NCBI RefSeq assembly: GCF_019649055.1
Contig: NW_026570226.1
Span: 1 to 64,000, forward strand
Direction: 5' to 3'
Origin: Paramacrobiotus metropolitanus
Taxonomy: Eukaryota > Tardigrada > Eutardigrada > Parachela > Macrobiotidae
DNA length: 64,000 nt
The first letter of the stretch is position 1. Every line of letters begins with the position of its first letter. Made by a program: the position numbers and the translations under genes. The notes below the pieces were generated by a model. The model worked only from the letters and a program-made list of their open reading frames with translations. It was not told where the DNA came from and made no database searches. Shown one piece after another: positions 50,301-61,468 of this stretch.

Positions 50301-53300
50301 TTGATAGTAATCAAGTGTTTGCTTTGTTGGCAATTGAGCTTTGGTGCAGGCAGCTTGATAATCAATAATTCGTCGAAGAGAGCTGGAAGCTTAACGGCAA
50401 TTAATGACGATGTGCCAATTAAAAGGCTGAATGTTGACATTTCTCCCGCTATTGCAGTTTCGGGTTGTATGGATGCCAACAATGCGAGATTTTGTGTATT
50501 CGAAGGAAAGCAGACCACTAAGGACACTGGAATCAGGAGGCAAGTGAACACAACGACAAACTGAGAGGCCTCTGTTGCTTCATACAGTACTGCTAAATTT
50601 GACGTTTTCTTCTCGTGCGTCTATCGGATAATTTTGTCCGTAGCTGTTTGAGCATGGAATCTTCGCTGTTCTTGTTAGGCCATCGGTCACTGATTTGCCA
50701 GTGAAAATTATTACTAAAATGAATTTTTCTTTAGGCCCGTTCGATCCACCGGTTATTGTATATGCGGAAGCGCTGACCTTTTACCAGATTATGATCAAAT
50801 GGGAACCGCCTAAGCGTTTTAATGGGCCCGCTCACGGCTACCGTTTGAACTGGACCGACGCGAAGAATCCTTATTCACATAAATATGTAAGACTTGTAAT
50901 ACCTGCTAAAGAATGGGTTTGTAATCTTTTCGCTGCCTGTTTTGCATTAGACGCACGTCAACGAAAGCGTTGCATATAAAATTTTCGAAAATCTTCGACC
51001 TGGGCGAACGTACCATATCCGAGTGGCAGCAGCCAATAAAGAGGCATGGGGACCATATGCCGAAGTGCACGTGGCCACGCCACCCTTACCACCGCAGAGA
51101 CCCGGAAGTAAACATGGAAATGTTGTAACTGTGGATCTGCTGTATGGGCTACCAAATGAACTGCGACTGCATCGAAAGGATGTGGAGCGGAAATGGTTTG
51201 GCTTCAGCGAGCCCACCCTGTATCCTTTTAACTGCTTGAATACAAGTATCACTTGTCCAGATGCTACGGACGAAACAAGGATTCATGGTAATAATCAAAC
51301 GGAAGTTATTATAACTTTGAGGAATGAAATGGATCTTGGAGTTTTGAAAAATATTACGATGAATATATTGCTCAGTAAAAAGTTCTATCTCACAGCCATC
51401 TGTTTTCAGCCTTGGCGTTCGATTCAAGAAGGAATCTGACCTTCATTTCTCAAGGATTCGGCAACATTGTTGCCGTTGATTTGACGTACAGAACGAACAA
51501 AACAATTTTCTCTAACGAGCGCTACAATATCACCTTACTCAGCTACGACTGGATGAACCAGCAACTGTATTTTGTCAGTTTCGGAGAAGTAAGTCGGCGA
51601 GCGTTTACGCGAGTTGATTACCTAATTAAACTTTGAAATGGCTGTGACCCTAGATTTCCCGATGTGATGTGGCCGGTTTTTCCGACCCTACAATGTGTAT
51701 CTCGCTCGGTTATTGCCATAACCGATTACGGAAGATCATTGTTGATCCTATCAACGGATTTGTTTTCGGATTGGTTAATCTTGAAAATGCTCGTTCCGAA
51801 TTTTTTCGCCTTCCTCTTTCTCCAAACTCTGTGCCGGTTCGCAGTGCGGACCTTCTGCGTGATGCGGAAAGGATCTGGACACAGCCTCAGAACGTTGCAA
51901 CCTTCACCGTTATGTATGATAGCTGTAGTATTTTATTCCCGGACAGCAATAATGGTAATCTTCGGCGTTTCTACTGCGACGGTAAAGACGCGATAGAACA
52001 AGTGCGAGAGGATTTTGCGGCGGACCGACTGATTAGCTACAGTTACAAGAAATTGTCGAATATGTTATTTGCCGGGGGCGCCGTATATGGTTATTCCGGG
52101 AATTCCGTCCACATGGAGGAATATAATGTCCTGGAAGACAAATTCCACATGCAGTTTCTTCCGGTTGATTCCAATTTTAATATTACCGGAATGGAAGCGT
52201 TCGGTAGAGACGGACAGCCAGAACCATGTAAGGGTGTTTTTATTAACAAAAATGCAGAATGACTAGCATCTGGTTAAATTAACAGTGTGATTGTGATTGC
52301 CCAGAATAAATTAAAGTGTTGTTGTAAATTTGTGATGCACAGATCCCGTTGGTGAGCCTTGCGGGCTGCATTTCTTCGCCTCTTCCGGACGTTTGCACAT
52401 TACCTGGAAACCTCCGGCACCACTGGCCATGCAGTCGCCAACTGCCTGGAATCGTTGGACGTATAGTTATGAATTTGCGGCTGCCAATGATTCCAAGAAT
52501 ATTTTGTCACGACTTACGAATGACACCCAGGTTATAATGGATGGACTTATCCCAAACACGTCGTACATCTTCCGAATCCAGGCTTTATCGCCTACTCGCA
52601 GTGGTCCAGTTTCTCCCAGCTACACTGTGCGCACATACAGTGTTGACGGTAAGTACAGTACCTGAATTAACGGAAATGATAAAACATTTGTGCAAGATTT
52701 TGAGAGCACTTGTAGTTTTTTTCTGTTTTCTTGTACTCATAACTGATAACACATATTTGTGTTATGTGTATTTTAAGGCCCGGAATTCCTTGTGGTGAAT
52801 AGTTCAGCCTTGTTCACCATGTCACTCGAGTCGATGGGGAGTGAGAATGTTATCAAGAGCGCAACTGGATTTGTCGATGTGGACGAAGTAGTGTGGGCAC
52901 CAGATTTCGTGGCAGTGTACAAGAAAACACAGCTGATTGTGATCAAAGATGGAACAAGCACTGGGATGACATTGAAAGATGTGGGTAGTATCGCTTATGA
53001 TTGGATCGGGCGGAAGTTTTACTGGATGGACAATTTGGAAAGAGCTATCTTCCGCGCACAGTTTGGAGCGGAGCGGGAACGCGAAAAAGTCATCCAGGAA
53101 GCCGGCAAACAGATCCTGGTGGATCCTCTCAGAGCTGCCGTGTACTGGTGCACCGACCTAGCAGTAGAGACTGTAAAGATGAATGGGCTGAATCAACGAC
53201 GTTTACTCCAGCTGGATCCTTTGACAGCAGATCAGATCATTACCATTTCCATTGATCACCGAAAACGCACGCTGTATGCAGTTGTACAAAAAGATAACGG

Positions 53301-56300
53301 CTTGGAAATTTTCGGAATATCATTGTTATGGCGATCTGGAAGCGACCGGATGGAGAAAGTTGTTGATTTGCCGCTTTTCCCATACACTCGTGGTTCACTA
53401 ATGGTTTATGAAGAGCGTTTGATCTCTGTTGGAGAGGACGGGAATGTTAACGTTGTTGATTTCCGCTCACAAAACGTTACACTGCAGTTCGAAAAAGCAA
53501 ATATCAGACTTTTAACGATTATACCGCGAATGGAGGAAGAGCTCAAAGGCAAGCCGACTGTATCTGTAGATCGTTGTATCGTAGCGTTATTTTGCGGTTT
53601 TGTTTCTGAATTTACTTCGCTCTAGCTTCGTACGCACAAGAGCCGCTTGGAATAATTTTTCATATTTCATTTTGCATATATTCAAATCTTTTTACAGTTT
53701 TATATTCAAATCTTTTTACATTTTTAGGATTAAATCGGACGATTTTCGATTTCAAAGCCATTCCTTCCCCGTTGGATACCAGCCGTATTCGATGCGAAGA
53801 TGAAGGAGGCGATCTCGTTGTTACCTGGACCCCAGCCACGGATTACAATTATGGAAATGTCCAGTATGATGTTATTGTGACGAATAGAGAAAACGTGGTA
53901 TATAATGACGTAAGTTAGACATATTTAATCCATTCTACGATCTGGGTTTCTAGCTATCTTTTTTCTTAGACTGTGACCAGTGTTGAGAGGGTTGTCATAC
54001 CCGGTACAGTTATATCCGCTCACCTGACGGTAGCGATTCGCCCGGTCACGGAATTTGGTTCGGCTAACTTTGCTAAGAAAACGTTTGGCCATATCGATGG
54101 TATACGAGCATTCTGCACAACTAAAAAAAACATGGAGGTGTTAACTATGTTTCCTGCTTACAGTTCTGGCCGTCACAGCAGCAGCACCACTTTCTTCCAG
54201 TGTGATCGCTGCCATAACTGTTTGCGCTTGCGTTGTGGTGGTTATCGTAACTGCTTTATGTAAGTTATGCGGCGAAAAAAGCATTCATTAAAATTTTAAT
54301 AAAAATATATGCGTGCTTTTCTTTACAGGTGTTGCTCGTAAAAAAGTGTGCTACAGCATTAAGCGATTTACTTCGCGCGTGGCGACACCATCGGACCTCG
54401 AAACGAATAATCTGGAATTGAGATCATTGTCTGCCTGTAATTTCGTTTACGATGGAAGGTAACCCTTTATTAATTACAAATCGCTTGTTATCGCTCATTA
54501 AAAACCGTCTTGTGAAAACGAATTTTTCCTTTAATGCTGAATGATCCATGTACGTCATAATTTTTGCAGCCATTTGGATGTTTCAAATGTGCCACGTATA
54601 GATCGGAATCGAATAACGAAGATCAAAGTCATCGGTGCAGGCGCTTTCGGTGAAGTTTTTGTTGCAACTGGTGAAAATATGTTGGGTTCGTTACCGGGGA
54701 TTGTCACCGTGGCTGTTAAGACACTGCGTGATAAGCCCGGGAAAAACAACCGGGAACAGTTTCTGAAGGAAGCTTCTGTTATGAGGTATAGTCTTTGTAA
54801 TTTGGGTTCTTGTAATTTGGTGGAAATCAATTTTTTTTGTGATTATAGCCAAATCAACCACAAGCACATTACCCGGTTTTTGGGTATCTGCGTAGAATAT
54901 GAACCGTACTACATTGTTATGGAATACATGGACAGTGGTAATTTGCTGGAATATTTGAGAAGCCATCGAAACGACACCGCGGAACCGTTGACATTCGTGG
55001 ACAAACTTGAAATTTGTCGAGACATAGCTGAAGGCTGTGCGTACTTGCAGGAATGCAGGCTTGTGCACAGGTAAAGATGCATTTGTCTACAAGACGCCAG
55101 AATCGCTCTAGTTGGTTGTCTGCTGTAGGAAATAACAAAACACGAACTCGTGACGCGTTTCATACGATTTTTTCATACAGGGATTTGGCTGCTCGCAATT
55201 GTCTGGTCACCCATGAAAACGGTGCGCGAGTTGTAAAGATTGGAGATTTTGGTTTGACCCGGGACATCTACCATATGCATTATTACCGCGTTAACGCCCG
55301 CGGATATATGCCGGTACGCTGGGCTGCACCAGAATCCATCATGGATGGAATCTTCACGACGGAATCGGATGTTTGGTCATATGGTGTCGTTATGTGGGAA
55401 GTGATCACTCTGGGTCAGATACCTTATTTGCATCATACTCAGCAAGAGGTGGTGGAACTGATCAAAAGTGGAACCAATCCACTGCACGTGTCCGGGCCCA
55501 TTGGAGCACCGCCATCCATGTACGCACTGCAGATACTCGTATTGTAAATGTAATAGTTTAATGTGAATGCCAGACGTAATTATGTCGGGTTTTAGATTAC
55601 CTAAGATTGAATGCTGTTACGCACTTTAACTTTTGCATGGTCATTTATGCGGTTTTTTCTTATAGCACCAACTTGTTGTACCAGTGCTGGAAGCGCGATC
55701 CTCGCCAACGTCCAACATTTCGCTCTTGTTTGCATGTTGTGCGCAGCTTATTGGAGGACAATGGTAAGTCTTTTGAAAGTGAATTTTTCCATTGTTTGCT
55801 TATTTATGATTCGCACTGCAGGTTCCGGAGATGATGCCGCAGACGATGATGCGTCGGCCCCTGAAGGTGCCGCGGCATTATGTCTAAGGGGATATAGTCC
55901 ATCCAATCTCAAAAGCGAATCTTTCCCGAACCTGTATCGCTCAGAACGTAAGTTATCAGTTCACAAAAATATGGAAATAACAAAATTAAATTCTTGAAGA
56001 ATCGTTTGTACTCTGTGCAACTGTGATACTTCAGGAACTTATTTCTTTAATGATATGACTGTCTGCGTCCTCGATATACCAACCCTGATTGTGTGCGGAC
56101 GTTAAACCGAAATTAACGAATTAAACTTAACATGCCTTATTTTGTTTCAGAAATTCTTTAAGTAGTAGCAGATTTAACTAATGAAAAAATTTTCGTCATA
56201 AACATCTCATCACCCAAGCAGTGCAGGAAAGGTTCTTGCTAACTGGAGTACTGTTGTTGCTCGGAAGCCGTACTTGTAGGAAATGCTAATATTAAAAGCT

Positions 56301-56805
56301 ACTGATGTTGAGTGGTATTGTTTAAAATTTTGAATTGAATTATTTCGGTACAGATTCCCGTAACGTCCATCGCAGTAGTATTAGCAGTCCTGACTGCCTG
56401 GATCGCCAATCCGCTAGAAGTGATGATTCGGGTGTGGCCGTGACAATTCCGAAATCGCCGAATACGGTCCCCGTCGTCCACTTGACCGCCCCGGTTGAGG
56501 CGCGTCCTGCACCGCCGGATGACCATCTGGGCTACGTGACGGTGAGTCCTAATGCCCGGCTGCCGCCATATTTGACTGTTTTGTATACTCTGGAAGAAAA
56601 TTCTCGTGCGCCTGCTCCGATTCCGAGCGTTGTTCCGCCCGCCGAAATTGCGTCTCCAAGTTTTTCTGCACAAACTTTGATCGCGGCGCAGCCCCTGTCG
56701 TTTGCTAACCATTCGTATATGAATACGTTGTGCAATAATGGTGCGCGCGCACCGGCAGTGATCCGGCCGAGTGATCAATCCGTTGACCACATTTTCCGGA
56801 TTTGA
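44346..56805 (+). CDS. ROS1/Sevenless-type receptor tyrosine kinase, compact ectodomain
   Basis: About 21 exons, ~1,630 residues: 44346-44501, 48841-48900, 49342-49399, 49772-50007, 50152-~50233 (end unsure), 50735-50886, 50951-51287, 51410-51588, 51654-52227, 52343-52648, 52778-53548, 53728-53909, 53970-54099, 54164-54259, 54329-54458, 54570-54785, 54849-55070, 55181-55519, 55666-55763, 55822-55947, 56354-56805. Order: signal peptide; ROS-type Cys-rich head (CATSC..CVRGCGLW..CETSC..CRQGC); two FN3; YWTD-like propeller; FN3; second propeller; FN3; TM (about 1075-1106); kinase (about 1165-1435); tail. Kinase motifs are complete: GAGAFGEVF, VAVK, FLKEAS, HRDLAARN, IGDFGLTRDIYHMHYYR, APESIMDGIFTTESDVWSYG; gatekeeper is Met (YIVMEYM). 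In flies Sevenless receives Boss in photoreceptor fate choice. The vertebrate protein has nine FN3 and three propellers, so this one is shortened. All listed junctions except exon 5 are phase-consistent. Confidence 0.93.
44502..48840. other. Long first intron of the ROS1-type gene
   Basis: 4.3 kb AT-rich intron between exons 1 and 2 of the receptor gene. Contains frames up to 95 codons on both strands without recognised families. No tRNA-like or long repeat structure was seen. It may hold enhancers, as large first introns often do, but nothing in the sequence shows one. Confidence 0.4.
53677..53720 (+). repeat. 20-bp direct repeat at an intron acceptor
   Basis: TATATTCAAATCTTTTTACA occurs exactly at 53677-53696 and 53701-53720, inside the pyrimidine-rich end of the ROS1 intron before exon 12. 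The first copy ends in TTTACAG, so the duplication creates a second potential acceptor 32 nt upstream of the one used in the model (53727). Confidence 0.6.
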
Positions 56806-57539
56806 TGGGATGTTGTTTATCGTGTTGTTAGACACTTACGTACCGTTGTGAACTTGTGATAAGCCAAAGAATTTTTGCGATCTGAGTTTTCTATGTTAGA
56901 TTGTAATTTTTGGGTTTTTTTGGGATTGTAATATAGTCAACAACTGTAACAGTGTGGTTCGCATACTGTGGACTGTTGTTGCGTTATAGTCTGTGGATTA
57001 CATTTTCTGAATTCTGTTTTTTGTTTGGATATATAAATCGATGCACTGTTGTGGTTTACTTTTGCGTTTTATTGCTTCATGTTATTGCTTTTCTGTATGA
57101 TAGAATGCTTTTTGCCAGATGTTTTGCGTTCATGAAAGGGTGTTGTTTCCTATTTCTGTATACTACAAGTAGTAATAAAACCCATGCCTCACTTGCTCGT
57201 CGATTTAATGACAATGTATTTGTTTCGTTCAGATTTTTTCAGTTGTTTGCACTTTCCCGTTGAGGAATATTTTTTACGGTAGCAAGACTGTAATGATGGT
57301 TGTAGGTACCTGCGTACCGCAGTATTTGTGGCTACGTCATCTATGTGCTATGTGTAAAACCACAGTGAAGTGAGCAAATAAGCAACAAGATCGCATCTTG
57401 CTTTACGCGTAAGATTACCGTTTCGTTTATGTACATCCTAATTTCTGTAAAAAATGAGTGAAAAAAATCATATTTCATAATAGTAATGTTCCATATGCCC
57501 CAATAATTGTGGCAACACATAATTATCATCGAAAAAATT
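56806..57539. other. 3' UTR of the ROS1-type gene and spacer
   Basis: AT- and TG-rich DNA after the stop codon at 56805. AATAAA at 57174-57179, about 370 nt downstream, is the likely poly(A) signal. A + frame of 103 codons (56952-57263) overlaps it but is Phe/Cys/Leu-rich in the way T/G-rich UTR DNA translates, so it is not called as a gene. Confidence 0.45.
57174..57179 (+). terminator. Poly(A) signal of the ROS1-type gene
   Basis: AATAAA about 370 nt after the stop codon, in a T/G-rich 3' region with no competing gene before the tRNA on the other strand. Confidence 0.45.
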
Positions 57540-57611
57540 GTTCTCAGCCAGGATCGAACTGGCGACCTTCTGCGTGTTAGGCAGACGTGATAGCCGCTAC
57601 ACCATGAGAAC
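57540..57611 (-). tRNA. tRNA-Val (anticodon AAC)
   Basis: The minus strand reads as a complete 72-nt cloverleaf. The acceptor stem pairs GTTCTCA with TGAGAAC. The anticodon stem TCTGC/GCAGA encloses the loop CTAACAC, so the anticodon is AAC (Val, GUU codons). The T arm carries GTTCGATCC (B box) and the D arm TGGTGTAGCGG (A box). A run of six T on the minus strand (57532-57537) follows directly as a Pol III terminator. There is no intron. It lies between the convergent ends of the ROS1-type and GS-HQR genes. Confidence 0.93.
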
Positions 57612-58370
57612 TTCCTTATGGTATCCTGATATATTAAAACGAGACATCTGAAATTTTTCATCTACAGAACAGTGGCGAAGGGTAATTGTTCGTGCCGAAG
57701 CGCAAGTTTCACGTGTTTAAATAATTAATCTTGGGTAAATCGCGTAACCACCACTGGTGGCGCCTAAATATTTTTTACCGAATAGGCGAGTACCTACCGT
57801 AGTTGATATTAATTTTTTCAGGTGCTAAAACATATGACCTCACAGGGGGCCCAGATCATTAACAATTGGAGATCAGCCATTTATTACAACTACTTTTGTA
57901 TTATCAATACATGTCAATTCCTGCTGCTGTGGTTTATCCTTTTGAGTAAAGCAATTTCATCATTTATGCGGTACTAGTGCGATGGCAAAAAAACTGGAAA
58001 GCTGAAATACGCCACACAATCTGGAAAAGGGATACTGTACCGGTTTTACTAGCACGAAATCATGGATCTAAAGGATTATTTGTCCAACAACAATCAAGCC
58101 AATTAAACCGCTGTTGTATAATTCTGACGAGATCGTTATCACATTCACAAGGACGAAAAGCAAATACACAATTGTAATAAATCAGCCTGCTCCCAAAACG
58201 CTAAAAAACTTTTTAAAACAGTTCGCACAGAAATATTCACAAAAAATAAAACGGTTAGCCAGTGATTTAGCATGTTTATGAAGCCATAAATACAAAGGGA
58301 ACGAGAAAAACGTAGAACGAAGAACGGGTCATGTGGGCGAAATGTAAAGCGCGGGTCCGGGCAATCCTCC
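57612..58370. other. Spacer downstream of the GS-HQR gene
   Basis: About 760 bp of AT-rich DNA. It should contain the 3' UTR of the minus-strand GS-HQR gene; a TTTATT (AATAAA on the minus strand) near 57881 is a distant candidate signal. Nothing else is evident. Confidence 0.35.
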
Positions 58371-61300
58371 TTACACGTTCTGTTCCTTGCCGCGTTCGTG
58401 CACGGCGTTGAAATCCAAAACCGGGCCCAGTGGGACAATGCCGAAAGGATTGATGGTACGATGACTTTGATAATAATGATTAACAATGTGCTCCATGTTC
58501 ACTGTCTCCCCAATGCCGGCCGTCTGGTAGATGTCACGCACAAATCCCCACAAGTTTTTATAATCCGCGATGCGTTTGCGATTGCACTACGATGACACCA
58601 AGAAAATTTTCAGACTGTTCAGAATTTAATACAAGATTTGAACAAAAACCGTATACGGAAGTAAGTAACTGTACCTTGAAGTGAGTCACATAAACCATAT
58701 CGAATCGGACAAGGGTGGTGAACAGACGAATATCCGCTTCTGTTAACTGGCTTCCCAAGAGATAGCGATGTTCAGAAAGAATTACTTCAACCTAATTAAG
58801 AAAAACGTTAGAAATTTGGTATAATAATAATAACGGCTCTTATACAGTTTTTCTATTGGATTATTAAACAGAAAATTTAGGTTCAGTTTACGGCATTTTA
58901 TGAGTTACCTTGTCCAATGCAGCAAACAGGTTGATAACCGCGTTATCGTAAGCTTCCTGAGATCGAGCGAATCCGCATTTGTACACACCATTGTTGATGT
59001 CCCTAAAAGTAGAAAAGGTCAACACGTCAGAAAATTACAGTTAAGCAATGCATCCAAGTACCACTGCATTACAGTATATGGACTGCACAGTGCACACAAT
59101 GCAACACTTCAAAAACTAATGTCATTTTTAAAAAACTAATATTAATATTAATTGTATTGTTCCTCCTAGTATTTAAAGTACAGATAATTTTACAGAATAA
59201 TTTTATACGTATCTATACCGATAAATCCATTCATTTATAGCATCGATTTCAGCTCGCAACTCCACCGGATACAAATCTAGATTCCGCTGCTCGTCAGTTT
59301 GACAGAACGCATTGAACTCCACGTTCAACATACGAATTATTTCCGAGCTCTCGTTATTCACAATAGTTTTCTCCTAAAAACGCACATTCCTGAAAAAGAA
59401 GTTGTGATTGTTGAAAAGCACCAAACCTTTTTGTCCCATAGAACCGGCACAGTGACGCGCCCAGAATATCCTGTAATCGAGGACACCAGTTAATAAAATA
59501 TACGACAACACGGCAGGCGATGCGGGACAAATAACAACCTGGCACTGTTCTCTAACTGACAAGTGAGACGAAAAACTAAACAATAGAAAAACGCGCACCG
59601 CACCGTACCTGGTTGGGCAAGGTGGTAAACGTCCCGCAAAGTGGCACAACTGTTAACAGTATCGGGAGTGCAACCATCTCGCTTCAAATTCACAAAGCAA
59701 ATGTAAACAATCCAGTTCATGAGAAATTATTTTCTTGCCACAACCAACCTGTCCATTAAAGCTCCACACTGAAATAACAACAATCAGTGTCTTACTTTAA
59801 AGCCTTGTAACAGGTCGTTAACTATTTACTCCAAAAGCAGTGCAACCACTCAGCTATAAACCATTCAAAATATCTCAGAAACCAAAAACGATCTTCATTA
59901 CGCCATTTTCTGCTCTCAGATCATAATGCCTTTGAAATTGTTCTGTAAACTTAAACCTGTCTTAAAAAAGCGAAATGATTTACATATCATGTTTACCTTC
60001 TTGTAAAAGCCAATCCACCACATTGACCGAAATGATATCCTCCAATCCTTTCAGTTTACGCACAATCAGCGTCCGGTGGGCCTGCATAAATTAAATGCGC
60101 GAATTGTCGTAATGACTGACGCGATCTGTGCTTAGTGCTTACCCACGGGCATGCCAAGGACACATACAAATGGTATCGTCCCGGTTCCGCAACAAAACCA
60201 CTGGATCCTTCCGCTGAAATGAAAATAAAATTTATTTAGGAACAGAACAGGGAAATTTGCGCATAGACATAAAGTTCAGCTGCATGTAAATGAGAATAAT
60301 AACTGCGCAGAAGAAGCAGACTAAGAGTAATCTGGGATGTCGTTGTATTCCCCAAAGACAGATGAATTTGCAGTTAATAATGATCATCTGTCTGAGTCTG
60401 TCTCAGACCACCCCAAAATACCCTCAAAACATATTCACATGCATTTTTCTCGCAAATGGAATTACGAACAACAAATTTTCCTTTTCGTATATAGCATAGA
60501 AGACCAGTGTGCGGCGGTGCGCATAGCAGCATTACGAATTTCCGGTGACAAATTAAGTGTTCGAATACAAGCTCGCTAAATATTACGATGCGTATTACGA
60601 ATATCAATTTTGATGGTCAAAATATTCCGATGTAGTTGATGGTCAAATTACTTCAGCAAGCACATGTCTCCATTCCAGCTGCAGACTACTTTCTGTGACT
60701 GTATGTACGATGTATCCATTAAACACATAAGTTATCGCGATTAATGCAGCAACGGGCAGATAACGTTAGAAAAATTCAGCTAACTGCTGCCGGTAAAAGA
60801 CGCTGAAGTTCTAAACAGTAAAATTAAACGTTAATTATATTTTATCTTTCAAAATATACAATACATACAACTGTGACCGGGTTACAATACGAGTACACGA
60901 ATTATGCACTTACAGAGTTCAGATTTCGTTCACAACAGATTTAATCACATTACTTCTGCGTTTTGCATATACAGTAGCCACTGCCAGCGACACTGTTTGT
61001 AATATCTATACTTCTACTAATACTTTCTGGAGCTGCTTTCTAACTCGTAAGAACAAACGGTAACAAACCTGTGACGAAATGGCGAAAGGCAGACTGCAAG
61101 AACAAAGCAAAGAATATAATAACGATAAAAGTATTATAATATTATTACAAATCAGATAAAACAGTTCAAAACACCGATTATTTTCGGTTCTCGACTCTCA
61201 AATACCGCAACCCCGTATTAGAAAAGGCTAGAAATTAACTGGAATTAACTTATTAAAGCACAAAATACTTATCAGAACGCATGCTGCGAAAAGTGTCCAA

Positions 61301-61468
61301 AGGAAGCCGGGTCTGCAAAGAAAAACCCACCTGCGCTCTCACATACTCTCCCGAAGGAGTCATGCTGGCCTTCCACGAGGGCGCATTCTGCACCACTTCC
61401 ATGTGATCCGGATGCGTAGTCAAATGCACATTGTCTCCTCCGGAAATCAGCGAGGAGGGATCTGCCAT
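58371..61468 (-). CDS. Glutathionyl-hydroquinone reductase (Xi-class GST; YqjG/ECM4 family)
   Basis: Eleven minus-strand exons join in phase to 345 residues: 61468-61331, 61093-61069, 60213-60143, 60081-59997, 59768-59749, 59681-59609, 59470-59427, 59373-59219, 59002-58909, 58791-58675 and 58586-58371. It follows the YqjG/ECM4 pattern throughout: [32 protein letters not shown] with the catalytic Cys at about 76, [78 protein letters not shown] and [15 protein letters not shown]. The family reduces glutathionyl-hydroquinones to hydroquinones with GSH through the Cys. It is known mainly from bacteria, fungi, plants and protists, so presence here is notable; spliceosomal introns rule out bacterial contamination. 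Exons 2 (25 nt) and 5 (20 nt) are microexons that restore family motifs. Confidence 0.92.

Noticed and set aside
51375-51409. A 35-nt intron (GTAAAAAG...TTTTCAG) in the ROS1-type gene
   Set aside because: It is in phase, but is shorter than any other intron here. The donor ATG|GTAATA at 51287/51288 is also in phase 1, gives a normal 122-bp intron, and yields the propeller-like HALAFDSRRNLTF.
56952-57263. 103-codon + frame downstream of the ROS1 stop
   Set aside because: Phe/Cys/Leu-rich translation of T/G-rich 3' UTR containing the poly(A) signal; no homology.
58371-61468. Bacterial contamination as the source of the GS-HQR gene
   Set aside because: The coding sequence is split by ten GT-AG introns and lies between animal-type genes with matching base composition.
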